A DNA stretch of 64,000 nt from positions 62,001 through 126,000 of the forward strand of contig NZ_CABUOL010000003.1 of NCBI RefSeq assembly GCF_902493215.1, in the 5' to 3' direction. Under the pieces are notes generated by a model. The model did no database searches, was not told the DNA's origin, and saw only the letters and a program-made list of their open reading frames with translations. Shown here piece by piece: positions 43,383 to 52,310 of the stretch (position 1 is its first letter; each line of letters opens with the position of its first letter). Source of the stretch: an uncultured Mediterranea sp. Its GTDB lineage: Bacteria; Bacteroidota; Bacteroidia; Bacteroidales; Bacteroidaceae. The position numbers and the translations under genes were made by a program.

Positions 43383-44888
43383 TTAAAAGGAAGTTACAAA
43401 CTCGTCGAAACTTGTATCCGTAACTCCTATCTTTTCTTTCAGACGCATCTTTTTGCGCGATATGCTCCCCTTGGCTATGTGGTAGATTTCTGCCAGAACA
43501 GCCAGGGGGAGTTCCATTTTCACCAGGCAGCAGAAATCTATATCCTCTTCGTTCAGCTGGGGATAGGCAGTCTTGAGACGGCTTGTAAAGTTGTCGAAGC
43601 AGGCGTCCGTATTGTTGCGGAGCGTCTGCCAGTCGTCCTTAGAGAGATGAAGAGCCCCCGAAGCCGTCCGACTGCGCATCAGCAAGGGGATGGTTATTTC
43701 ATTCAGCTGCTTGAAGTATTCCACTTTCTGCACCAGCTGTGCGTTCTCCAGCTGCTCTTTCGCTTCCTGTTCGCGCAGGTAGCGTATTTCCATTTCCTGA
43801 CGGGAAAGTTGTGCCTGCATCAGGTCGCGGTTCAGTAAGGCCTGCCTGCGACGGGTATAGATGTAGTAGGCTCCCCACAGAATAACCAGCAGGCAGACCA
43901 TCCCCACAAGGCGGTACACCCATAAAAGCCGGCGAGTGAGCTGGCGTTCGTTGTCCTCAATCATCACCTGCTGTTTGCGGTATTCGCGGATGGCATGTAT
44001 TTTGTCGAGCAGTTCCGCCTTCTTGTCAGCATCGATCGAATCGCGATAGCGCACATGTTCGCGCAGGAAGTCGACAGCCTGCTGTTGCTGGCCACGACGG
44101 TAAAGAGCTTCGGCCATATAGCGGTAGGCCTCCGCCCTGCGTCGCAACGGAAACATCTCGGCTATGCTGCGGAAATAATATAGGGCAGAATCATTGCGGG
44201 CCAGGTGGTAGCGGATGCCTTTATCGAGCGCACGATAATACTCCTGCCTCCCTTGGCCGACAGCCCGTGCACGACCGATGGCCACCAACGCAGAGTCGGC
44301 CTGCTCCATATAAAGATGGACTACAGCCATGTCGGCCATCAGTTCCGCTTTCTGTTCAGGCTTCAAGGCATCTGCATAGCGTTCCGCCTGACGCAGTTCG
44401 TCCAAAGCCCGCGCAAATTGCTTCTGCACCTTGAAGCGTCGCATACGGACAGTCCTTATCCGGACAAGCATCAGGCTGTCTTTCTCCTCCAAGGCCAAGG
44501 CGAGAGCCTCATCAAGCAGACGTGCCTCACGTTCGGAAAAATGGTTGAACCGGCACAGGTCGGCCTGCGCAATATCCAGCTCCATCTGCAGGCGCGGATG
44601 TACCCCCGCCGGCAAATATCCGCGGCTTTTCTCATAACACTCCTGCGCACGGAACAGGAAATAATCCTGATGCAGTTTTTTCCCCTGCAGGAAATAAAGG
44701 AGACTGATGTGAAGCGAATCATCGGCCTCCAGCGCCTGCTGTAGTCCTTGATGCAACAGACTGTCCGACAAGGCGACGGAATCACGCAAAACGATGTTGT
44801 CCCAAAAGTCATTCGGGAGTGGGTCCGGACTTGGACTGCAGGCACCAAGCCACAAGGTCAGCAGAAGGAATAGCACTTTATTTTTCAT
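43383..44888 (-). CDS. TPR membrane-associated regulator
   Basis: A 501-residue protein with a lipoprotein-like signal (LLLTLWLGACS) and TPR-like helical repeats to about residue 310. One membrane span, LLWVYRLVGMVCLLVILWGA, follows, then a coiled coil (QLSRQEMEIRYLREQEAKEQ) and a C-terminal helix-turn-helix-like domain (AVLAEIYHIAKGSISRKKMRLKEKIG). This is the layout of Bacteroides regulators that sit beside susC/susD pairs. It is divergent from susC and probably controls it. Confidence 0.83.
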   Translation of the reverse strand: MKNKVLFLLLTLWLGACSPSPDPLPNDFWDNIVLRDSVALSDSLLHQGLQQALEADDSLHISLLYFLQGKKLHQDYFLFRAQECYEKSRGYLPAGVHPRLQMELDIAQADLCRFNHFSEREARLLDEALALALEEKDSLMLVRIRTVRMRRFKVQKQFARALDELRQAERYADALKPEQKAELMADMAVVHLYMEQADSALVAIGRARAVGQGRQEYYRALDKGIRYHLARNDSALYYFRSIAEMFPLRRRAEAYRYMAEALYRRGQQQQAVDFLREHVRYRDSIDADKKAELLDKIHAIREYRKQQVMIEDNERQLTRRLLWVYRLVGMVCLLVILWGAYYIYTRRRQALLNRDLMQAQLSRQEMEIRYLREQEAKEQLENAQLVQKVEYFKQLNEITIPLLMRSRTASGALHLSKDDWQTLRNNTDACFDNFTSRLKTAYPQLNEEDIDFCCLVKMELPLAVLAEIYHIAKGSISRKKMRLKEKIGVTDTSFDEFVTSF

Positions 44889-44896
44889 ATAAAATG

Positions 44897-44904
44897 CAAA
44901 TATA
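44897..44904 (-). promoter_or_regulatory. Promoter of the TPR regulator, nearly leaderless
   Basis: Minus-strand TATATTTG at 44904-44897 fits TAnnTTTG. The ATG at 44888 is only 8 bases beyond the box, so the transcript would have a leader of a few bases at most. Confidence 0.45.
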
Positions 44905-44991
44905 TACAGATTTTCAAGATAACCTACACTTCCCGCTTATTTTTTGCATTTCCCTCTTCCAACGACCATTTTTATCCTCAAAAACACGAAT

Positions 44992-45106
44992 GTACATCAT
45001 CCGTACATCAACAAAAGTATTTATACAGCTGATTTCCAGCCATATCAGAGCAATATTGATGTACATCAACATTCCTTGCCCGTACACCGCATATCCACTA
45101 ATTTTG
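44992..45106 (+). promoter_or_regulatory. susC promoter with GTACATCA repeats
   Basis: The -33-like CTTG (45075-45078), 20 bases, then the -7 box TAATTTTG (45099-45106). Three direct copies of GTACATCA lie at 44992, 45003 (11-base step) and 45061; the last is just upstream of the -33 element. They may be sites for the divergent TPR regulator or another activator. Confidence 0.55.
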
Positions 45107-45169
45107 CCGCCGAAAATGATACTTGCAGAGAATCGCATATCCTATAAAAACGCTATTTTGAAAAAAGTT

Positions 45170-48100
45170 ATGAAAGAGAGAGTTTTGTCATTGATTCTGT
45201 TTGTATGCCTGGCAGCGGGAGTGCTACAGGCTCAAACACGAACGGTGGAAGGCATCGTTACTTCCGCCGACGACGGCCTGCCCGTCATCGGAGCTTCCGT
45301 ATTAGTGAAAGGAGCTTCGCAAGGTACCATTACCGATGCAGACGGTAAATTTGTGTTGAACGGCGTACCCGCTTCGGCCCAGACACTGGTAATTTCGTAT
45401 GTGGGCATGAAACAGCGCGAAGTTCCGGTAAGCGACCGTGTTGAGGTGGTTCTCGAGAGCGACCAGCAAGTGCTCGACGAAGTGCTCGTCACCGTAGCCT
45501 ACGGTACAGCCAAACGTTCGTCGCTCACGGGAGCCATCTCGTCGGTCGACCAGGCCAAAATCGAACTGAGGCCCACGTCGAGCGTCACTTCAGCCCTGGA
45601 AGGCAGCACCTCGGGCGTACAGATCAACAGCACCTACGGAGCGCCGGGCAGCTCGCCCGACATCCGCATCCGAGGCATCGGGACGGTGAACGGCTCCAGC
45701 TCGCCCCTCTATGTGGTGGACGGCGTGCCCTTCAGCGGAAGCATCGCCGACATCAATCCGGCCGACATCGAGAGCCTGTCGGTACTGAAGGACGCCGCTT
45801 CGTGTGCCCTTTACGGTAACCGTGCCTCGAACGGTGTCATCCTCATCACCACCAAGAAAGGTACGGCCGGCAAACTGAGCTTCGAGCTCAAGATGAACCA
45901 GGGTATCTATACCCGCGGCATCAAGGAATATGCCCGCACGGATGCCCGCCAGTTCATGGAGGCCAGCTGGCAGAACCTGCGCAACGCCCGCATCTCCGCC
46001 GGCGACGCACCCGACGTGGCGGCCCGCTATGCCAGCGAGAACCTCATCGGCGAGCAGCTTTACCTGAACATCTTCAACAAGCCCGACAAAGAACTGTTCG
46101 ATGCCAACGGCCGTCTGGCCGACGGTGTGCAGATGCTGCCCGGCTATGCCGAGGACCTCGACTGGTACAAGGCGGCCATCCGCAACGGCCACCGTCAGGA
46201 GTACCTTTTCAGCGGGAATGCCGCCAACGAGAAGAGCGACTATTACTTCTCCCTGGGCTACCTCGACGAAGAAGGCTATGTACGCAACTCGAGCTTCAAC
46301 CGCCTGTCGGCCCGTGTCTCCGTCAACCTCACCCCGGTGAAGTGGCTGAAGGCAGGAGTCAACCTCTCGGGCAGCCATCAGAATGCACAGATTACGGCAG
46401 GCGACCAGGGGGCCGCGTTCACCAACGCCTTCATGTACTGCCGCCAGATTGCTCCCATCTATCCCGTACACCTGCACAACGCCGACGGCTCCTATCGCCT
46501 GACGGCCGACGGCCGGACACAGTACGACCCCGGCTACTACACCGACGACAAGGGAGTGGAAATCGCCACGCGCAACCAGTATCAGGACCGCCACGTGGTG
46601 TGGGAGAACGAGCTGGACAAGAACCAGACCCAGCGCAACACCCTGCAGGGCATTGCCTACATGGACATCAAGTTCCTGAAGGACTTCACCTTCACCGTGA
46701 AGGGCGACATGAACCTGAGCCAGTCGGACAACAGTACTTACAACAACGCCATTATCGGCGACGGAAAAGGTAGTGGCGGACGTGCCAACCGCATCAACCA
46801 GCGCTACAAGAGTTATACGTTCCAGCAGCAATTGAAGTGGACCCACCTCTTCGGCCCGCACTTGCTCGACGTACTGGTGGCCCACGAGAATTTCTCCTAT
46901 AATTACGACTACACCTATGGCTTCAAGACGGCGCAGATATTCCCCGACCGTCCCAATTTCAGCAACTTCACCGAAATAACCAGCTTGGACGGTTATGAAG
47001 ACAACTACCGCACGGAAAGCTATCTGGGCCGCATCCGATACAATTACCGCGACCGCTACAACCTGGAGGTATCCTTCCGCCGCGACGGTTCCTCGCGCTT
47101 CCATCCGGATAACCGCTGGGGCAACTTCGGCAGCGTGGGTGCCAACTGGATCATCAGCGAAGAGGCGTTCATGAAAGACGTCCGCTGGGTGAACGACCTG
47201 AAACTGCGCGCCAACTACGGCCAGGTGGGCAACGACGCCGGTGCCGGCTACTACGGCTACATGAGCCTCTATGCCATCGAACAGAATGCCCACAAGGGTG
47301 CCCTCTACATGAACCAGAAGGACTCCTACGACCTGAAATGGGAAACGGGAGAGGCTTACGGCGTAGCCATCGAGACACGCCTCTTCGACCGCTGGAACCT
47401 GAGTGTGGAGTATTTCGACAAGCGCAACAAAGACCTGCTGTTCGACATCTACCTGCCCCTTTCGGCCGGAGGTACCTCGACGGGAAGCGCCGAAGCCACC
47501 GTGACGCGCAACCTGGGCACCATCTCCAACCGGGGTATCGAAGTGAATACCGACGTCGACGTGTTCCGCAACAAAAACTGGATTATCAACATAGCAGCCA
47601 ACGCCACCTGGCTGAAGAACAAGATTGTGAAACTGCCCGACCAGAACAAGGACGGCATCATCTCCGGCGCCTACAAGATTGTAGAGGGGAGAAGCCGCTA
47701 CGAGTTCTTCACCTACACCTTCGAGGGTGTGGACCAGCTGACGGGCAACTCGCTCTACAAAGCCAATCTGGACGACTATTTCGTCACACTGCCCGACGGC
47801 ACCACGCTGGGCAACAAACAGAGTGGCGTTGACATCACCAAGAAGGCAACGGTGATTGGCGGTGTACCCTACGTCACCAACACCACCTACGGCCAGCGGG
47901 AGTTCCACGGGTCGGCCCTGCCCACGGTTTATGGCAGCTTGACGGGTACCATCGGCTACAAGTCGCTCACTCTCTCTGCTCTTTTCACATACTCCCTGGG
48001 CGGCAAGACGATGGACGGTGTCTATCAGTCGCTGATGACGACCGGCACCAGTCCCGGCAACTATCATGCCGACATCATGCAGTCGTGGACCAAGGCCCCC

Positions 48101-48436
48101 GAAGGTATGGACGAACATTCGCCCGACCGCATCCGGAAGGACGGCATACCGCAAATCAACAGCACGTTGAGCTCGGACAACAATGCCGTCTCTTCCCGCT
48201 GGCTCACTTCGGCCGACTATCTGGTGGTGAAGAATCTCACCCTGTCCTACCGCCTGCCGCAGACGTGGGTGGACCACATGGGACTGCAAGCCGTGGGCCT
48301 GAACCTCAGCTGCGAGAACCTCTGGACCTTCACCGCCCGCCAGGGCATGAACCCCCAGCAGTCGTTCGCCGGCGGCCAGGGCAACTACCTCGTGACGCCG
48401 CGCATCTTCTCCGTGGGAGTGAGTGTGAAACTGTAA
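45170..48436 (+). CDS. SusC-family TonB-dependent outer-membrane transporter
   Basis: A 1088-residue transporter starting at MKERVLSLILFVCLAAGVLQA; longer in-frame extension upstream would cross the promoter. A CarboxypepD-reg-like domain (VEGIVTSADDGLPVIGASVLVKG) is followed by the TonB box region and plug (VLVTVAYGTAKRSSLTGAIS, IRIRGIGTVNGSSSPLYVVDGVPF), then a 22-strand-type barrel. It imports oligosaccharides or similar ligands with its SusD partner. There is no STN domain, so no anti-sigma signalling through it. Confidence 0.94.
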   Translation: MKERVLSLILFVCLAAGVLQAQTRTVEGIVTSADDGLPVIGASVLVKGASQGTITDADGKFVLNGVPASAQTLVISYVGMKQREVPVSDRVEVVLESDQQVLDEVLVTVAYGTAKRSSLTGAISSVDQAKIELRPTSSVTSALEGSTSGVQINSTYGAPGSSPDIRIRGIGTVNGSSSPLYVVDGVPFSGSIADINPADIESLSVLKDAASCALYGNRASNGVILITTKKGTAGKLSFELKMNQGIYTRGIKEYARTDARQFMEASWQNLRNARISAGDAPDVAARYASENLIGEQLYLNIFNKPDKELFDANGRLADGVQMLPGYAEDLDWYKAAIRNGHRQEYLFSGNAANEKSDYYFSLGYLDEEGYVRNSSFNRLSARVSVNLTPVKWLKAGVNLSGSHQNAQITAGDQGAAFTNAFMYCRQIAPIYPVHLHNADGSYRLTADGRTQYDPGYYTDDKGVEIATRNQYQDRHVVWENELDKNQTQRNTLQGIAYMDIKFLKDFTFTVKGDMNLSQSDNSTYNNAIIGDGKGSGGRANRINQRYKSYTFQQQLKWTHLFGPHLLDVLVAHENFSYNYDYTYGFKTAQIFPDRPNFSNFTEITSLDGYEDNYRTESYLGRIRYNYRDRYNLEVSFRRDGSSRFHPDNRWGNFGSVGANWIISEEAFMKDVRWVNDLKLRANYGQVGNDAGAGYYGYMSLYAIEQNAHKGALYMNQKDSYDLKWETGEAYGVAIETRLFDRWNLSVEYFDKRNKDLLFDIYLPLSAGGTSTGSAEATVTRNLGTISNRGIEVNTDVDVFRNKNWIINIAANATWLKNKIVKLPDQNKDGIISGAYKIVEGRSRYEFFTYTFEGVDQLTGNSLYKANLDDYFVTLPDGTTLGNKQSGVDITKKATVIGGVPYVTNTTYGQREFHGSALPTVYGSLTGTIGYKSLTLSALFTYSLGGKTMDGVYQSLMTTGTSPGNYHADIMQSWTKAPEGMDEHSPDRIRKDGIPQINSTLSSDNNAVSSRWLTSADYLVVKNLTLSYRLPQTWVDHMGLQAVGLNLSCENLWTFTARQGMNPQQSFAGGQGNYLVTPRIFSVGVSVKL

Positions 48437-48462
48437 TACACATTACTTAAAACAATATTCTT

Positions 48463-50022
48463 ATGAAACTGAAGAACCTGCTCTATATAACCGTCGGCTC
48501 AGCCCTGCTCACTGCCTGCTCGGCCGACTACCTCGACACCCTGCCCCAGTCGTCCACCGACACGGGCACCGTCTTCGAAACCACCGAGAACGCACGCCTG
48601 GCCGTCAACGGCCTCTGCCTCATGATGACCCAGCAATACCTGGGCCAGCAGGGAGTGAACGGCGAAGGCACCATCAAGACCTGGTATGGCAACTATCCGG
48701 GCAACGATTTCCAGAAGTGCAACCTGACGGGATGGGCTGACATCATCAACGCCACCTCGTTCCTCGAGCGCAACTCCTCGCTCTACTGCTACTATCCCTG
48801 GTTCTACTACTACAAGCTGATAGGCAACGCCAACCGCATCGTGGCTCATATCGACCAGGCCGAAGGCCCGGAAGCAGAACGCCTCTTCATCCGCGCCCAG
48901 GCGCTCACCGTCCGTGCATACGCCTACCTGATGCTCAGCCAGCTCTACTGCCACCGCTGGGCAGACAGCAACCAGGGCGCTTCGCGCGGCCTGCCCCTGC
49001 GCATCGACACTTCGGACGGCGACCTGCCCGCCTCTACGCTGGCACAGGTATATACCCAAATCTACACCGACCTCGACGCGGCCGTCGATGCCTATACCCG
49101 CAGCGGCCTGACACGCAGCCGCGACGACAACCACAGCCCCGACCTCTCCGTAGCCTGTGCCGTCTATGCCCGTGCCGCCCTGACGCGTGAAGACTGGGCC
49201 ACTGCGGCCAAGTATGCTCCCCTGGCCCGCAAGGACTATCCGCTGATGAGCAACGCCGACTATGTGGACGGAGGCTTCAGCACCCCCAACAGCGAATGGA
49301 TCTGGAGCAGCTACAGCGCCCCCGACCAGACGCTCTACTACTTCTCCTTCTTCGCCCAGCAGGGCAGCAACTCCAGCGCCAACATCTGCCGCACCTATCC
49401 CTGCGCCATCAGCAAGGAGCTCTACGACCGCATCCCTGCGACGGATGTGCGCCGCCGGATGTTCCTCGGCCCTCAGGAAGGCGATACGTATAACACGGCC
49501 AACGGCCGCGTCACCAGCGGCCCTATGCTGGAACGCGCCCGCCGCGACTACGCCGACAAGATTTACGCCACCAGCCTTGTCTATGCCTACATGCAGTTCA
49601 AGTTCCTCTGCACCGGCCAGCCCGGCATCGGTCAGCTCAACCACTTCCGTGCGGCCGAGATGTACCTCATCGAAGCCGAAGCCAACTGCCACCTGGGAGG
49701 CAAAGATACCGAAACGCAGGCGCTGATGCAGGCCCTCGTCAAAGACAGCGGCCGCGACCCGCAATACACCTGCACCCGTACCGGTGCCAACCTGCTCGAA
49801 GAAGTGAAACTCTACCGCCGCATCGAGCTGTGGGGCGAAGGCTTCGACTGGTTCGACCTGAAGCGCTGGCGTCAGCCCATTGTGCGCCACGCCCACCCCG
49901 AAGGCAGTTTCCATGCCCAGTTTGCCGTCAGCGTCCAGCCCGAAGAAGGCAACCAGTGGACGTGGGTCTATCCCGCCAAAGAAGTGGACTACAACGGCGC
50001 ACTGGACAGTTACATCGAGTGA
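48463..50022 (+). CDS. SusD-family substrate-binding lipoprotein
   Basis: A 519-residue lipoprotein with lipobox ALLTACS. The SusD/RagB TPR region includes IRAQALTVRAYAYLMLSQLY, and the C-terminal ELWGEGFDWFDLKRWRQP is typical. It lids the SusC barrel. Encoded 26 bases after susC. No glycosidase, sulfatase or protease follows, so the ligand cannot be inferred. Confidence 0.93.
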   Translation: MKLKNLLYITVGSALLTACSADYLDTLPQSSTDTGTVFETTENARLAVNGLCLMMTQQYLGQQGVNGEGTIKTWYGNYPGNDFQKCNLTGWADIINATSFLERNSSLYCYYPWFYYYKLIGNANRIVAHIDQAEGPEAERLFIRAQALTVRAYAYLMLSQLYCHRWADSNQGASRGLPLRIDTSDGDLPASTLAQVYTQIYTDLDAAVDAYTRSGLTRSRDDNHSPDLSVACAVYARAALTREDWATAAKYAPLARKDYPLMSNADYVDGGFSTPNSEWIWSSYSAPDQTLYYFSFFAQQGSNSSANICRTYPCAISKELYDRIPATDVRRRMFLGPQEGDTYNTANGRVTSGPMLERARRDYADKIYATSLVYAYMQFKFLCTGQPGIGQLNHFRAAEMYLIEAEANCHLGGKDTETQALMQALVKDSGRDPQYTCTRTGANLLEEVKLYRRIELWGEGFDWFDLKRWRQPIVRHAHPEGSFHAQFAVSVQPEEGNQWTWVYPAKEVDYNGALDSYIE

Positions 50023-50081
50023 GAGACCCTCTTTACCCTAACCAATTTCTCATTTTTCTTCATCTATTCTCTCTGATGTCA

Positions 50082-50136
50082 GGTCGGGAGGCCCGGTTTC
50101 TGCGGAAGCCGGTGCTTCCCGGCCTTCTTTTTGCAG
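50082..50136 (+). terminator. Intrinsic terminator after susD
   Basis: GGTCGGGAGGC (50082-50092) pairs with GCTTCCCGGCC (50114-50124), allowing two G-U pairs, over an inner CCGG/CCGG pair. TTCTTTTTG follows. Confidence 0.8.
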
Positions 50137-50271
50137 ATTCCGCTTACGGCGACAGACATCGTTTTACAAGAAAGACAGAAGGATTGTACAAAAATCCGCC
50201 CGCTCCTCAAATGTAAAGTATTTTAATCAAAATCAGATTTATTCTGTTTCACCTCAATCCCAAAGGTTCTA

Positions 50272-50385
50272 CAATCCAACTATGGAATGTTTCAAACCTA
50301 AGGGGTCTATGTTTCAAACATTCGACCCTTATGTTTGAAACATAGGCGGGTTAGGGTTGAAACCATGGTACGGAACGTTTCAGGG
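50272..50385. repeat. GTTTCAAAC palindrome cluster
   Basis: Five related words (ATGTTTCAAAC and its variants) lie within about 100 bases. The best pair is ATGTTTCAAACAT (50309-50321) with its complement ATGTTTGAAACAT (50331-50343) around a 9-base loop. GGGTC/GACCC words alternate between them. No function known to me. Confidence 0.65.
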
Positions 50386-50421
50386 AAAGCATTGGACGAC
50401 ACATCTTAATTGTAAATATAA

Positions 50422-50658
50422 ATAACCATTCAACAGTTGTCTGATGACGGCATTGTAATAGCGGAGATTTGTTTCTGTCAAGAGCTGGACCTAAAAACTT
50501 GAGAACAGCACTTCTACGAAGTATATTTCGAGTATATCGACACGATTTCCAGAGAAATCCTTGCGGATTCCAAGGATTATCACGACTTTTGTCATGAAAC
50601 GATGCCTGAACTGATTGATGGTAGTCGAATTCAACTAATAATCCATATCATTAATTAA
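50422..50658 (+). pseudogene. Decayed coding fragment, family not recognised
   Basis: One frame reads about 78 codons of protein-like sequence interrupted by a single TGA at 50500: SDDGIVIAEICFCQELDLKT, then EQHFYEVYFEYIDTISREIL and SKDYHDFCHETMPELIDG, ending at TAA 50656-50658. There is no start codon or ribosome binding site. The composition is lower in GC than neighbouring genes. It may be a remnant of a displaced gene; chance open frame is the alternative. Confidence 0.35.
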
Positions 50659-50672
50659 ATCGTACCACAAAG

Positions 50673-51968
50673 ATGTATAGATTAACTTTAGGTCACATCA
50701 TGGCCGTATTATTTTCACTGACAAGCATTACAGTTCTTGCACAATCACGGGTGCAATCCGTATCCTTGGCAGGCAATGCTTATGTTACCCAACGTGCTGA
50801 TAAGGCTCATATTTCGGATAAGGGTGTGGAAAGCTGGAGTAGTTCCCAGACCATTGTCAGTGCGTACTTTCATGTTGACAAGCCACAGACCATTACACTA
50901 TCGCTCCAAGGCACAGGTCACGCCACTATGCGTATGACATGCAACGGCAAGGAACAGGACATCAAGTTCGATTGCGACGAACCGACTATTGCCGGGAATA
51001 TGAAAATCCAGATACGTAAGCCTGGTTATGTTCAAGTGGACCTCAAAGGAATGAAGCGCGATGGCGGGAACTTTGCCAACATTACCAATCTGATGGTTGC
51101 ATACGCAGATGGCCACATAACGTGTGTGCACGACTTCTCCAACTACTGGGGACGACGCGGTCCGTCTGTACACTTGGGCTATAGGCTTCCAGAGGGGAAT
51201 GATTATGAATGGTTCTATAACGAGGTAACTGTTCCACACGATGGCGAAGTGATGCATAGTTACTATATGGCAGCAGGCTTTGGCGAAGGATACTTTGGCA
51301 TGCAATATAACTCAAAGACAGAACGGCGCATCCTCTTTTCCGTATGGAGTCCGTTTGACACACAAGACCCGCGTAACATTCCCGAAGACCAGCGTATACG
51401 CATGCTGCGCCATGGCGATGGAGTGAAAATCGGAGAGTTTGGCAATGAGGGTTCGGGAGGCCAAAGTTTTATGATTTATCCGTGGAAAGCAGGTACAACA
51501 TACCCATTCCTGATGCATGTACGCCCCGACGGAAAGGGCAACACGATATACACGGCCTACTTCTATGCCACGGAGGAAGAAGAGTGGCGTCTGATTGCAG
51601 AGTTCCTGCGTCCACAAACCGACACATGGTACACCCGTCCCCATTCTTTCCTGGAAAACTTCAATCCGGAACAAGGCTATCTGACTCGTAAGGTGCAATT
51701 TAAAAACCAATGGGCACGCACTAAGGACGGCCGATGGGTGCGCCCCTTGCATGCAACCTTTACCAACGACGGCACAGCACAAGCAGGTGTGCGTCTGGAC
51801 TATGCGGGTGGACAAACTGCCGACGGAAAGGCCCTGTTCCTGAAAATGGGCGGTTTTTTCAACGAGAATGTCCAAGCCGGTACACGCTTCCCTCTGCCTG
51901 CTTATGATACCACACAGCCCCCACAGATCGATTGGCAGGCCCTGGAAGAACTTGGAAAAACGAAATAA
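50673..51968 (+). CDS. DUF5077/DUF3472 exported protein
   Basis: A 431-residue protein with signal MYRLTLGHIMAVLFSLTSITVLA. The N-terminal part (VSLAGNAYVTQRADKAHIS) fits DUF5077. The main domain (HLGYRLPEGNDYEWFYNEVTVP, YYMAAGFGEGYFGMQYNS, RILFSVWSPFDTQDP) fits DUF3472, a probable carbohydrate-related domain with no assigned reaction. It has a lower GC content than the susCD genes and stands alone between a terminator and a mobile-looking repeat, which suggests transfer. Confidence 0.8.
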   Translation: MYRLTLGHIMAVLFSLTSITVLAQSRVQSVSLAGNAYVTQRADKAHISDKGVESWSSSQTIVSAYFHVDKPQTITLSLQGTGHATMRMTCNGKEQDIKFDCDEPTIAGNMKIQIRKPGYVQVDLKGMKRDGGNFANITNLMVAYADGHITCVHDFSNYWGRRGPSVHLGYRLPEGNDYEWFYNEVTVPHDGEVMHSYYMAAGFGEGYFGMQYNSKTERRILFSVWSPFDTQDPRNIPEDQRIRMLRHGDGVKIGEFGNEGSGGQSFMIYPWKAGTTYPFLMHVRPDGKGNTIYTAYFYATEEEEWRLIAEFLRPQTDTWYTRPHSFLENFNPEQGYLTRKVQFKNQWARTKDGRWVRPLHATFTNDGTAQAGVRLDYAGGQTADGKALFLKMGGFFNENVQAGTRFPLPAYDTTQPPQIDWQALEELGKTK

Positions 51969-52029
51969 ATACATCATTACGCTCACTTCGGAATCGGGGC
52001 GAGCGAGACAGACGGCATAATTAAAGCCA

Positions 52030-52183
52030 AGATGCTCAAAATAAATAAGAACTAACATTTTGTCATTCTGAGCAAAGCGAAGATTCTCGAAAGCAGTTAT
52101 TGTGTATTGAGATTCTTCGCTTTGTTCAAGATGACATTGCATTTTGATTATACATTTTTATTTTGACACACCCTCTTAATGGA
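52030..52183. repeat. Dispersed hairpin element, copy 2 (CATTCTGAGCAAAGCGAAG type)
   Basis: Same flanks as copy 1 at 8186-8338 (CTAACATTTTGTCATTC; GATGACATTGCATTTTGATTA), but the stem is GCAAAGCGAAGATTCTC with GAGATTCTTCGCTTTGT. It ends in TTTTATTTTGACACACCC, the same terminus as the 58374 element. It occupies most of the 342-base gap 51969-52310; the rest holds the methylase promoter. Confidence 0.8.
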
Positions 52184-52273
52184 GCGGTATTTGTACTGCT
52201 ATATCATTTTTATATGAAATAGTTGAAATACAAAACTTACGATAGTTCATACATCATTTCTCAGGATATTTTG

Positions 52274-52281
52274 TATTTTTG
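52274..52281 (+). promoter_or_regulatory. Promoter of the restriction-modification operon
   Basis: TATTTTTG at 52274-52281 matches the -7 box, 29 bases before the methylase ATG at 52311. The -33 region is not clear. Confidence 0.5.
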
Positions 52282-52310
52282 CAAACATGAATTAGATTTA
52301 GAAGAATTAA

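Noticed and set aside
44819..45169. Upstream in-frame extension of susC
   Set aside because: It would place the start before the promoter; the ATG at 45170 begins a normal signal peptide.
45590..48289. 899-codon open frame on the minus strand
   Set aside because: Fully antisense to susC, with no recognisable domain; a shadow of GC-rich third positions.
50272..50385. CRISPR array
   Set aside because: The words are palindromic and short, spacing is irregular, spacers are partly repeated, and there are no cas genes.
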